Shown here piece by piece: positions 6,964 to 14,042 of a stretch of 15,804 nt of DNA (within the stretch, counting starts at the first letter, position 1; every line of letters starts with the position of its first letter). The notes under the pieces are model-generated. The model had not been told where the DNA came from, did no database searches, and was given only the letters and a program-made list of their open reading frames with translations. A program made the translations under genes and the position numbers. The DNA is from Candidatus Bathyarchaeota archaeon (GTDB lineage Archaea; Thermoproteota; Bathyarchaeia; Bathyarchaeales; DTEX01). The stretch lies in assembly GCA_021162225.1 (NCBI GenBank), contig JAGGZB010000034.1:1-15804 (forward strand), read 5' to 3'.

Positions 6964-7719
6964 ATGAAGCATGACGAGGCAAGCAGCGAAAAAGTAGATG
7001 TTGTTGTTCTTACAAAAAATAGTGAAAGAGTTTTAGAGAGATGCTTAAATTCCATTTATAAAAATCTTCCAGTCAACCGCTTAATAATCGTCGATGGATA
7101 CTCAACCGATTCTACACTCAAGATAATTGAGAGATTTAGGAAGAAATATGGCAATGTAATTCTATTGATGGATAATGGTACACGCGGCAGCGCCAGAATG
7201 AAGGGTATAAGAGAGGTTCGCACCGAATGGTTTGTCTTCGTGGACAGCGACGTAGTGCTCTGCAATCAATGGTATGAGAGAGCTAAGAGATTCATGAAGG
7301 ATGATGTGGGGGGCATATGGGGCATAGAGATATGGGACGGTCTCCAACATTCAGCTGCTTTAAAGCTCTTCCTGGTAGTGACGAGGAAGATTTTCTATCT
7401 GAGAGGGGGGACACATGACATGTTGGTGCGGCGTGAAGCAGTCGAAGATATTAAGATTCCAAGAGACCTGCACGTATTTGAAGACATGTTCATTAAGGAA
7501 TGGATCGAGGGGAAAGGCTATAGAGTTATAGCAACATATGATCCGTACTGCATACATTATAGGCCGCCGAGCGCATGGACATTCAGAGGAAGCATCGATA
7601 TACTTGCTGAGAACCTGAGATTTGCACCTCGCAGAAGATTGCCCCATATGTTTTTGGCGTATGGATTCTACACAGCCTACATTGCATATAGAATCATATC
7701 TAAAAATTTAAGTTATTAA
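6964..7719 (+). CDS. Glycosyltransferase family 2 (GT-A fold)
   Basis: This 251-residue protein has the ordered GT2 motifs: VDVVVLTKNSERVLERCLNS at the N-terminus, IIVDGYSTDST with the nucleotide-binding Asp (D44), GTRGSARMKGI, and the metal-binding D94-S-D96 (FVFVDSDVVL). E173-D174 in HVFEDMFIKEW fits the catalytic-base region. It transfers a sugar from a nucleotide-sugar donor; acceptor and donor cannot be told from sequence. A moderately hydrophobic segment near the C-terminus (about 229-245) may lie on the membrane but is not a clear transmembrane helix. It is divergent from the radical SAM gene across a 200-base gap, so the two may belong to one lipid- or glycan-decorating function, but this is only context. 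An ATG start with a leaderless-type promoter is chosen. Confidence 0.9.
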   Translation: MKHDEASSEKVDVVVLTKNSERVLERCLNSIYKNLPVNRLIIVDGYSTDSTLKIIERFRKKYGNVILLMDNGTRGSARMKGIREVRTEWFVFVDSDVVLCNQWYERAKRFMKDDVGGIWGIEIWDGLQHSAALKLFLVVTRKIFYLRGGTHDMLVRREAVEDIKIPRDLHVFEDMFIKEWIEGKGYRVIATYDPYCIHYRPPSAWTFRGSIDILAENLRFAPRRRLPHMFLAYGFYTAYIAYRIISKNLSY

Positions 7720-7821
7720 TTCGCATTGGTTCATGATGAGTACCTTTTCAGATAGGCTTAAAATCGTGCATATCCAACTTCTTCAGCAAGAAGGAGCTTA
7801 TTAGAGGACGTAGGGTCAGCA

Positions 7822-9066
7822 ATGATTAGGATCGACAGATTACGGAAGTACTGTGAGATTAAGAACCGATACAAGGAAGTAATAATAATAAATCCAATAA
7901 TGACTGGAGGTTTAATACCAAAAGAGACATGGGAGAAGCTTATCGAAGAAAACTGGCTTAACGTCGGATACTCTGTATGCTTCGACTGCATTAAGGGGCA
8001 GTCAAGCCTTGTTTCCAAGCCTCCAATCAGAGACTTCCTAAGCGAAGTAGCGGAGTTTCTAGGAGGAGATATCGTCCATCACACGTTCGGATGCCGTGCA
8101 GCCCAATTCGCGGTTATGAGGACAATAAGCAATTACGTTAAGGGAGAAGGTGCCGAGGACTACGCCAACATTGTTCTGGTTGATTCTCTATGTCATTATA
8201 CAACTGTGATAGCTGCGGAGATGGCTGGGCTTAGATTAGCCGAGGTCCCGCATAGCGGCCATCCAGAATATAGAATATTCGCAGATGGCTTCCGCCAGAA
8301 AATTGAGGAGATCAAAAGCAAAACTGGGAAACTTCCTGGGCTCATAGCTGTGACGCATGTTGAGCCATATCATGGAAACATGAACCCTGCTGAGGAGATT
8401 GGGAAGATCGCCGAGGAATATGGAATACCTTACATGGTGAACGCTGCCTACACCGCCGGAATAATTCCTCTAAATATGAAGGATCTCCACGCAGACTTCC
8501 TCACAGCTTCAGCGCATAAATCCATGGCTTCCCTTGCGCCGTTAGGCTTTCTGGCGGCAAGCCACGAATGGGCGAAGAGAGTATTCGAAGAGTCTAAGGT
8601 TAGAACAGAACTAAGCGGCAGATCATTCAAAAATAAGATTCCAAACATATTTGGATGCAGCATAGGTGGAATTCCCCTTATATCAGCCATGTACTCCTTC
8701 GTACATGTCGTGAAAAGAGTAGGCAGATGGGAAGAGGAGCTTGCAAAGACGCGGTGGTTCATTAGAGAGATGGAAAAGATGGATGGCGTCCATCTGATCG
8801 GGGAAGAACCTCACAATCACCATCTACTACACTTTGAGACCCCCATCTTCTGGGAGATATCCAAACGCCATAAGAGAAGAGGATTCTTCCTAGCGGAGGA
8901 GATGATTAAAAGAGGCATAGTTGGATTACAGAGAGGATTAAGTAGACACATAAAGCTCTCATTATATGGTCTCGAACGGGATCAAGCAGAGAAGGTTAGG
9001 GATGCGTTCTTTGAGATTGCTGAGAGATACATCAAGAAGTTCAACCTAGACTATCCAGTGCCGTAA
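7822..9066 (+). CDS. pscS: Sep-tRNA:Cys-tRNA synthase (SepCysS)
   Basis: This 414-residue PLP enzyme converts O-phosphoseryl-tRNA(Cys) to Cys-tRNA(Cys) using a sulfur donor, the second step of RNA-dependent cysteine synthesis. The SepCysS signature residues are all present: NPIMTGGLIP near the start, the catalytic cysteine pair C53-x2-C56 (GYSVCFDCIKG), the third conserved Cys C279 (IFGCSIGGIP), and the PLP Schiff-base Lys K233 in TASAHKSMASLAPLG. HYTTVIAAE, THVEPYHGN, LLHFETP and IKLSLYGLE segments also fit the family. The partner SepRS (phosphoseryl-tRNA synthetase) is not in the window. The next gene, 58 bases downstream, is CysRS, so this organism appears to be able to make Cys-tRNA by both routes. 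The start is an ATG with a weak AGGG ribosome site. Confidence 0.93.
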   Translation: MIRIDRLRKYCEIKNRYKEVIIINPIMTGGLIPKETWEKLIEENWLNVGYSVCFDCIKGQSSLVSKPPIRDFLSEVAEFLGGDIVHHTFGCRAAQFAVMRTISNYVKGEGAEDYANIVLVDSLCHYTTVIAAEMAGLRLAEVPHSGHPEYRIFADGFRQKIEEIKSKTGKLPGLIAVTHVEPYHGNMNPAEEIGKIAEEYGIPYMVNAAYTAGIIPLNMKDLHADFLTASAHKSMASLAPLGFLAASHEWAKRVFEESKVRTELSGRSFKNKIPNIFGCSIGGIPLISAMYSFVHVVKRVGRWEEELAKTRWFIREMEKMDGVHLIGEEPHNHHLLHFETPIFWEISKRHKRRGFFLAEEMIKRGIVGLQRGLSRHIKLSLYGLERDQAEKVRDAFFEIAERYIKKFNLDYPVP

Positions 9067-9080
9067 ATTTCCAAGCAATC

Positions 9081-9088
9081 TTTATACA
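9081..9088 (+). promoter_or_regulatory. TATA box for cysS
   Basis: TTTATACA lies in the 58-base gap between pscS and cysS, about 40 bases ahead of the cysS ATG. It implies that cysS can be transcribed on its own, apart from pscS. Confidence 0.45.
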
Positions 9089-9124
9089 TGCGCGGTCAAA
9101 TTCAATTAATCGAGCTATTTACAG

Positions 9125-10567
9125 ATGGGTTCCAAGATGGTTCTGAAAGTATTCAATACACTTGGAAGAAAGAAGGAAGAGTTCATCCCCGTCAATCCAG
9201 GAGAAGTCAGAATATACGTTTGCGGACCGACAGTTTACGACTACATTCACATAGGAAACGCTAGAGCATTCGTCGTGGCCGATGTCGTACGCCGATACTT
9301 GAGATATAAGGGTTTCAAGGTGAAATATGTCAGTAACATAACGGATATCGACGACAAGATAATAAATAGGGCTAGGGAACTCGGAATCAGCACTCAGGAA
9401 CTCGCGGAAACCTACAGCAACGCCTACCTCGAAGACATCGCTAAGCTAAATATTGAGAGACCGGACGTGATGCCCCGTGCAACGCAACATATTCCAGAAA
9501 TGATCGAAGCCATTGAGAGACTGATCGAGAAAGGATATGCATACGTAGTTGATGGAGACGTCTACTTTGACATCTCAAAATTTAAGGATTACGGTAAGCT
9601 CTCCGGAAATAGAGCCGAAGCCTTAGAGATGGGAGCGAGGATAGAAGTAAATCCGAAGAAGAAGAACCCAGCGGATTTCGCCTTGTGGAAGAGCCGGAAG
9701 CCCGGGGAGCCGGGATGGCATAGTCCATGGGGCAAGGGAAGACCGGGATGGCACATAGAATGCTCAACAATGGCCCAGAAGTATTTGGGTGAGACCATAG
9801 ATATCCATATGGGCGGGAAAGACTTGATTTTTCCACATCATGAGAACGAGATTGCTCAGGCGGAAGCCTTAACTGGTAAGCCCTTCGTTAAGTACTGGCT
9901 TCATAACGAGTGGTTAACGGTTGAAGGCGAGAAGATGTCAAAGTCTCTCGGAAACTTCGTGACTGTTAGAGACGCATTAAAAATATGTAGCCCGGTGGTT
10001 TTAAGATTCTTCTTGATATCTGCTCATTACCGGAGTCCCTTAGACTTCAACAGAGCAGCCTTGAAGACCGCTGAGAGAAACCTTGAAAGACTCGTTAGAG
10101 CCTTGGAGAGGCTTAATAGCATTCCAGAAAGAGAAGATCGGACAGTTGAGGATGAAAAGTTGATCTTGAAGGTTGAGGCGGAAAAGAGAAAGTTTGAAGA
10201 AGCCATGGACGACGACTTCAATACGCCCTTGGCGATATCCGCATTATTCAGCATGGCAAGACTCATAAATAGCTATGCAGATGAAAACAAGACAATCGAG
10301 AGAACCGCTAAACTCAGAGTTCTAAAAGTATTCGTTGATCTCCTCGGCGTCCTCGGGGTAAAGTGGGCTGCGGACAAGAGAGAGACCCGGACTGATGAAC
10401 TCTTTAAAGGCGTACTTGAACTGCTCATAGACGTAAGGAACGAGTTAAGAAGAATGAAGAAGTGGGAGATCGCCGACCACATAAGAGATGAGCTAAGAAA
10501 GATGGGCATCATCCTCGAGGATGCTGGTAAAGAAACTAAATGGACGATAAAAAGGGAAGACGCATAG
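9125..10567 (+). CDS. cysS: Cysteinyl-tRNA synthetase
   Basis: This 480-residue class I synthetase ligates cysteine directly to tRNA(Cys). It carries the HIGH-type motif as H42-I-G-N45, the KMSKS loop at 270-274, and the CysRS-specific zinc ligands C33 (YVCGPTVYD), C213 (WHIECSTMA), H238 and E242 (FPHHENEIAQ), spaced as in bacterial CysRS. The connective region WKSRKPGEPGW-x-SPWG-x-GRPGWH is also typical. The C-terminal helical domain (about 310-480) is present and length is normal, so it looks intact. An alternative start four codons in (ATG 9137) gives MVLKVFNTLGRKK, the usual beginning of the family; both lack a clear ribosome site. It follows SepCysS, which makes the same product by the indirect route. 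Confidence 0.97.
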   Translation: MGSKMVLKVFNTLGRKKEEFIPVNPGEVRIYVCGPTVYDYIHIGNARAFVVADVVRRYLRYKGFKVKYVSNITDIDDKIINRARELGISTQELAETYSNAYLEDIAKLNIERPDVMPRATQHIPEMIEAIERLIEKGYAYVVDGDVYFDISKFKDYGKLSGNRAEALEMGARIEVNPKKKNPADFALWKSRKPGEPGWHSPWGKGRPGWHIECSTMAQKYLGETIDIHMGGKDLIFPHHENEIAQAEALTGKPFVKYWLHNEWLTVEGEKMSKSLGNFVTVRDALKICSPVVLRFFLISAHYRSPLDFNRAALKTAERNLERLVRALERLNSIPEREDRTVEDEKLILKVEAEKRKFEEAMDDDFNTPLAISALFSMARLINSYADENKTIERTAKLRVLKVFVDLLGVLGVKWAADKRETRTDELFKGVLELLIDVRNELRRMKKWEIADHIRDELRKMGIILEDAGKETKWTIKREDA

Positions 10568-10681
10568 TCACGAGGGATCAAAGATCCGCACCTGCATGAC
10601 AGATGATTTTTCATGGAGATACTTTAGAGGGGGATCAACATCCTGGGATACTGCAGAGAACTGATAAGATCTGTTGAGGAA

Positions 10682-11278
10682 TTGAAAAGGAGCCCTGTGA
10701 AACGCATTATAGAGAAGAGAATATCCGAGTTTAAAGAGCTTGGAAGGAAAGAAAGCCGGGAGATCTTTAAGGAACTCTGTTTCTGCATATTATGCGCCAA
10801 CTATTCGGCTGAACGGGCAATTAAGATCCAGAAGAGAATAGATGATGACTTCATAACTCTCTCCCGCGAAGAGCTGGCTGAGAAGTTGAGGGAAGCTGGG
10901 CATCGCTTTCCCAGCTCCCGAGCAAAATATATAGTTTCAGCTAGGAAATACTGTGATTCCATTAAGGAGATTATGGAATCATTTAACGATCCGAATCAGC
11001 TTAGAAGATGGCTTGTCAGGAATATTCTTGGAATAGGCTTAAAGGAGGCAAGCCATTTCCTACGAAATATTGGATTCACAGACTTCGCCATTATAGATTT
11101 CCATATTCTAAATCTTCTGGATAGATACGGCGTCGCCAAGAAGCCTAAGACATTAACGGAATCGAGGTATCTTCAGATTGAAGAGAAACTTAGAGAAATC
11201 TCGAGGCGTGTAGGCTTAAACATGGCGGAGCTGGACTTATACTTGTGGTTTATGGAGACGGGGAAAATCCTAAAATAG
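10682..11278 (+). CDS. ogg: N-glycosylase/DNA lyase (8-oxoguanine DNA glycosylase, Ogg2 type)
   Basis: This protein removes 8-oxoguanine from DNA and nicks the abasic site. The helix-hairpin-helix region LVRNILGIGLKEASHFLRNIGF holds the catalytic Lys (K121), and D139 in AIIDFHIL is the conserved Asp of the HhH-GPD superfamily. FKELCFCILCANYSAERAI and GHRFPSSRAKYIV match the family, and the chain ends in ...TGKILK; in archaeal Ogg2 the C-terminal Lys takes part in base recognition. The TTG at 10682 is the first conventional start in frame but its ribosome site is too close. The frame stays open to 10628 and encodes LIRSVEELKRS, which resembles the N-terminus of Methanocaldococcus Ogg as I recall it, so the true start may be a CTG at 10643 or 10661 behind GAGGGGGATC. 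The gene groups with nre, another repair gene. Confidence 0.9.
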   Translation: MKRSPVKRIIEKRISEFKELGRKESREIFKELCFCILCANYSAERAIKIQKRIDDDFITLSREELAEKLREAGHRFPSSRAKYIVSARKYCDSIKEIMESFNDPNQLRRWLVRNILGIGLKEASHFLRNIGFTDFAIIDFHILNLLDRYGVAKKPKTLTESRYLQIEEKLREISRRVGLNMAELDLYLWFMETGKILK

Positions 11279-11323
11279 ACAGTTAGGGATATCTAGAGGG
11301 ATTTATAGAGGAGGAGAAACACG

Positions 11324-11752
11324 ATGAACTTTTACTCTGAAGACATAAGGCTCTCAACAAGTAGGAGAATGGAAATCTTGGACATAACTGACAAAGTATA
11401 TAACGTGGTTGCAAAGAGCGGGATAAAGAATGGCCTAGTTAACCTCTGGGTTCCGCACTCTACAGCAGCCATAGCGGTGAACGAGCACGACATCGATCTC
11501 TGGGATGACATATTAAATGTCCTTCAGAAGATCGCTCCGCTCAAAGATAGATACAAGCACAACGCGAAATATAGCTGGAGCTCAAGGGAGCAGAACGCAC
11601 ATGCACACATACTGAACTGTCTAATTAAGCCCGGAGTCTCAATACCTCTTGAGGATGGCAGGCTACATTTAGGAACGTGGCAGTCTATACTCTTCATCGA
11701 AATGGATGGTTCAAGATCACGTAGAGTCCACGTACAGGTTATAGGAGAATAG
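11324..11752 (+). CDS. YjbQ/UPF0047 family protein
   Basis: This 142-residue protein has the full UPF0047 pattern: WVPHSTAAIAVNEHD (H45-S-T47, N53-E54), the central NAHAHIL (H93, H95) and the C-terminal LGTWQSILFIEMDG-x-RSRR. The fold is a small trimeric beta-sandwich; E. coli YjbQ shows weak thiamine phosphate synthase side activity and the true role is unsettled. The ATG at 11324 has a strong ribosome site (GAGGAGGAG, 11308-11316) seven bases upstream. It lies 45 bases after ogg and on the same strand, so it is likely cotranscribed. Nothing in the sequence is unusual. Confidence 0.93.
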   Translation: MNFYSEDIRLSTSRRMEILDITDKVYNVVAKSGIKNGLVNLWVPHSTAAIAVNEHDIDLWDDILNVLQKIAPLKDRYKHNAKYSWSSREQNAHAHILNCLIKPGVSIPLEDGRLHLGTWQSILFIEMDGSRSRRVHVQVIGE

Positions 11753-11755
11753 CGC

Positions 11756-11819
11756 AAAGGATCACATCGCCGACATCGACCTTTAAGGATACAACGTTCC
11801 CTTCAGGCTTTGATCCTTT
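11756..11819. repeat. Imperfectly understood 9-base inverted repeat downstream of yjbQ
   Basis: AAAGGATCA (11756-11764) and TGATCCTTT (11811-11819) are perfect inverted repeats around a 46-base loop that itself contains a small CCTT/AAGG hairpin. It sits between the yjbQ stop codon and the promoter of the next gene. It could be a transcript-end structure or a small RNA; there is no T-run. Confidence 0.3.
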
Positions 11820-11848
11820 CGAGTTTCAATTAAGATTTATCACGAGGC

Positions 11849-11857
11849 TTTTAATAG
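11849..11857 (+). promoter_or_regulatory. TATA box for the cysteine-cluster protein
   Basis: TTTTAATAG is centred about 24 bases ahead of the ATG at 11877, and there is no ribosome site between them, so a leaderless message is predicted. Confidence 0.5.
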
Positions 11858-11876
11858 ATTATGTATTGTCGCCCCG

Positions 11877-12284
11877 ATGCCAAAGAGATATCCCCTAGGC
11901 AGCGGAATTCCATGCGTGAAGCACAAATGCGTTCTATGCTGTATAGGGACGGAAATGCTACTTTCAAAGGCAGATATAAATAGGATCGTAAAGCTAGGTT
12001 ACGACCTCGAGGACTTTGCAGTTAAGACGGCCGAGGGATGGAGACTGAAAAATTCTTCTGGCAAGTGCGTCTTCCTCGGCGAAGATGGCTGCCGGATATA
12101 TCCGTATAGACCTGAGGGCTGCAGGCTTTACCCCCTCGTATACGATGAAAATTACGGATCGATAAGATTCGACGACGCATGCCCCTACGCTGATGAGTTC
12201 ATGATAACCGAGGGAGATATTAAGAGACTGATCAAACTACTCGCCCGATTGGAGAATGAAAAAAGAAGACTCTGCAAGACCTAG
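11877..12284 (+). CDS. YkgJ-family cysteine-cluster protein (putative Zn/Fe-binding)
   Basis: This 135-residue protein has the YkgJ (zinc- or iron-chelating) pattern: C13-x4-C18-x2-C21-C22 in PCVKHKCVLCC, then C64 (GKCVFL), C72 (DGCRIYPYRP), C82 (EGCRLYPLV) and C102 (DACPYADEF). Eight Cys in total are placed as the family requires, so a metal or Fe-S site is likely. The function of archaeal members is not known. The C-terminus (ITEGDIKRLIKLLARLENEKRRL) is a charged helix. The gene appears to have its own leaderless promoter and is followed after 111 bases by nre. Confidence 0.85.
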   Translation: MPKRYPLGSGIPCVKHKCVLCCIGTEMLLSKADINRIVKLGYDLEDFAVKTAEGWRLKNSSGKCVFLGEDGCRIYPYRPEGCRLYPLVYDENYGSIRFDDACPYADEFMITEGDIKRLIKLLARLENEKRRLCKT

Positions 12285-12350
12285 ACCGTGTCCTTTTTAT
12301 CTGAAAATGCTAAAGGGAAGACAACATATTAATTTAGATGCGCATTTCTA

Positions 12351-12358
12351 TTTAATAT
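12351..12358 (+). promoter_or_regulatory. TATA box for the nre gene
   Basis: TTTAATAT lies about 40 bases ahead of the GTG at 12396, giving a short leader that carries AAGGTATGAT as a ribosome site. An 8-base inverted repeat (AATGCTAA 12306-12313, TTAGCATT 12363-12370) brackets this TATA box. Confidence 0.4.
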
Positions 12359-12395
12359 TAGCTTAGCATTCTCTTAAAGAATAAGGTATGATAGA

Positions 12396-13745
12396 GTGAA
12401 ACTCGGAAAGAAATCTGTCAAGAAACTCAAAAGACGCATTCCTTGGATAGAGCATGTTATAAACGAGGAGACTGCTGGAGATCTAAACCTAGAATCTCCG
12501 AGACCCGAGCTTCAAGCTAGGAAAAGAAGCCTCTGCCTCATCTGCAGAGGAAGCCGAAGGCTGTGTGGAAGGGATAGGTGCCCAGCCATTCTGAAGCTGT
12601 ACTCTTTTATGAAGACAAAGAATGCTGTTTCTTCAAACAAGATGATAGGTTCCTCGCCGCCGGGCGTCTTCGTCGGACGCATTGGATATCCGTATGTCTA
12701 CGCTGGCCCCCTAGTTCCACCTTTTATCGGCGATACGTCACTATTTGATCTCCCTGAGCAATGGCTTGGAAAGACGGCTGAGGACATAATAGAATTCAGA
12801 ACAAGCCTCATACGCGGGAAGTTCAGAGTCAATGTTAAGAAGCCATGGAGAAACGAGCATTTCCTAAACGAGACTTTAGAGATTGCCTTATCAAGAAGCC
12901 CTGTTGATACGGAAGTAACTTTTCGTAAAAAACCGTCTGGTAGAATTCTTCTGGATGGTACTCTTCAGCCGATGGGTCCCTCAGCTATGTTAGAGCAGAT
13001 GAAAATCGGCAGCTCTAAGACGGACTTTAAAATCGAGAAAGCATATAGCGATGAAGATTTAAGATCTGAAGAAGCAATCTTTAATCTGTACTTAAGCGGC
13101 ATACCGGTTTCAAGGATTCAAAGAGCATTCAGTGTGGGGGCCTTTGGGATTAAGAGCCAGAGACGCCTCGTCCCGACTAGATGGAGCATAACAGCCGTTG
13201 ACTCAATAATCTCAAGGAACCTAATTGAGAAGAAGGTGAAAGGAAACAACACAATTAATGAGTACCGCGTTTACGAATTCAACTATTTAGGGAACAGATT
13301 CATAGTGCTTCTGACGCCCTCTTCATGGAGATATGAATGGATCGAGGCTTGGTATCCAGGAACGGTCTGGAATCCAGATGGTTTGAGCATAGCTATAGGG
13401 GGAGACTGGGAGGGATATAAGGGAAGAACTACGTATGCGTCTCTCGGCGGATGCTATTATGCGGTCAGGCTGGCAGTGGCCGAGTTTCTAGCAAGGGAGA
13501 GAAAGCAAGCTGGAGTTGTGGCGATGAGGGAGATCCATCCGAGCTTTATAACGCCGCTTGGGGTATGGATAAACAGAGAAAGTGTGAGGGAGGCGCTAAA
13601 GAGAAGACCGGTTAAATTCAATAATCTCTGCGATGCCATAGAGTATATAAGCAGAAGGTTCTCGATAGGGATGGATGAATGGATTGAGACGAGTACGCTT
13701 CTGAAAGAGGCATTGTACCAAGAAAAAATCACAAAGTACTTTTAG
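12396..13745 (+). CDS. nre: Nre-family DNA repair protein with C-terminal PCNA-interacting motif
   Basis: This 449-residue protein matches the archaeal Nre family (former DUF650/DUF651). It has an N-terminal zinc-finger-like C47-x2-C50-x6-C57-x4-C62 (LCLICRGSRRLCGRDRCPA), the conserved GVFVGRIGYPYVYAGPLVPP block, RRLVPTRWSITAVDS in the middle and a C-terminal domain with EAWYPGTVWNPDG, SLGGCYYAVRLAVAEFLA and REIHPSFITPLGVW. The last eight residues, QEKITKYF (442-449), fit the PIP-box pattern Q-x2-(I/L)-x2-(Y/F)-F, so the protein should bind the sliding clamp. Family members act in repair of alkylation or crosslink damage in haloarchaea; the enzymatic activity is not settled. The start is a GTG. 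With ogg, it makes a DNA-repair grouping on this strand. Confidence 0.92.
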   Translation: MKLGKKSVKKLKRRIPWIEHVINEETAGDLNLESPRPELQARKRSLCLICRGSRRLCGRDRCPAILKLYSFMKTKNAVSSNKMIGSSPPGVFVGRIGYPYVYAGPLVPPFIGDTSLFDLPEQWLGKTAEDIIEFRTSLIRGKFRVNVKKPWRNEHFLNETLEIALSRSPVDTEVTFRKKPSGRILLDGTLQPMGPSAMLEQMKIGSSKTDFKIEKAYSDEDLRSEEAIFNLYLSGIPVSRIQRAFSVGAFGIKSQRRLVPTRWSITAVDSIISRNLIEKKVKGNNTINEYRVYEFNYLGNRFIVLLTPSSWRYEWIEAWYPGTVWNPDGLSIAIGGDWEGYKGRTTYASLGGCYYAVRLAVAEFLARERKQAGVVAMREIHPSFITPLGVWINRESVREALKRRPVKFNNLCDAIEYISRRFSIGMDEWIETSTLLKEALYQEKITKYF

Positions 13746-13916
13746 CCTTTGTGGCTTATGCGCCTCCATATACCTCTTAAAAGGCTCTTTAGAAGCATCT
13801 TCAGAAGCTTTTCTCCTCTCCTTCTCCATTATCTTCTGGGAGAACTTCTTGAACCCGTCAAGCGTAACTGGCTTCCTTTCTACTCTCTGCAAGTAGGCTG
13901 ACGATGTAATTGCCAT
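13596..13916 (-). CDS. Hypothetical protein or gene remnant, overlapping the end of nre in antisense
   Basis: A minus-strand frame from an ATG at 13914-13916 has GGAG at good spacing (13925-13928) and a coding-like first half, rich in AAG/GAG codons: AITSSAYLQRVERKPV, DGFKKFSQKIMEKERRK, EPFKRYMEAHKPQRLK. It then runs about 150 bases into the 3' end of nre in antisense, where its composition no longer looks like protein. Genuine overlap of that size is unusual, so it may be a truncated gene whose end was lost beside nre. I do not recognise a family. If it is spurious, 13746-14006 is simply an A/T-moderate spacer. Confidence 0.25.
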   Translation of the reverse strand: MAITSSAYLQRVERKPVTLDGFKKFSQKIMEKERRKASEDASKEPFKRYMEAHKPQRLKVLCDFFLVQCLFQKRTRLNPFIHPYREPSAYILYGIAEIIEFNRSSL

Positions 13917-14009
13917 AGTCTCGGCTCCGACATGCTTATCACACACTCAAAATGCGGGTGAACTTTGAGATGGTCTAAGAATTTACCAGCTTCCGATATT
14001 TCAGAATTT

Positions 14010-14042
14010 TTATATATACCAGAAAAATTTTATTTTTCTGGT
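14010..14042 (+). promoter_or_regulatory. vapBC promoter with perfect palindromic operator over the start codon
   Basis: A TATA box (TTATATAT, 14010-14017) lies about 27 bases before the GTG start at 14041. It is followed at once by a perfect 10-base inverted repeat, ACCAGAAAAA (14018-14027) and TTTTTCTGGT (14033-14042), with a 5-base spacer; the right arm ends inside the start codon. Such placement, between TATA box and transcription start, suits repression by the antitoxin or toxin-antitoxin complex, as is known for VapBC systems. Confidence 0.65.

Noticed and set aside
7733..7739. ATGATGA, an exact C-box sequence, suggesting a C/D box small RNA between the GT2 and pscS genes.
   Set aside because: No CTGA D box follows within a usable distance, so the pair of boxes needed is missing.
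9582..9836. Minus-strand ORFs inside cysS, and similar ones at 10027-10266 and 10273-10614.
   Set aside because: They are antisense shadows of conserved cysS codons, without family resemblance or start signals.
12306..12370. AATGCTAA/TTAGCATT inverted repeat ahead of nre as a riboswitch or RNA element.
   Set aside because: Only 8 bases pair across a 49-base A/T-rich loop that contains the TATA box; this is more likely chance or a weak protein site.
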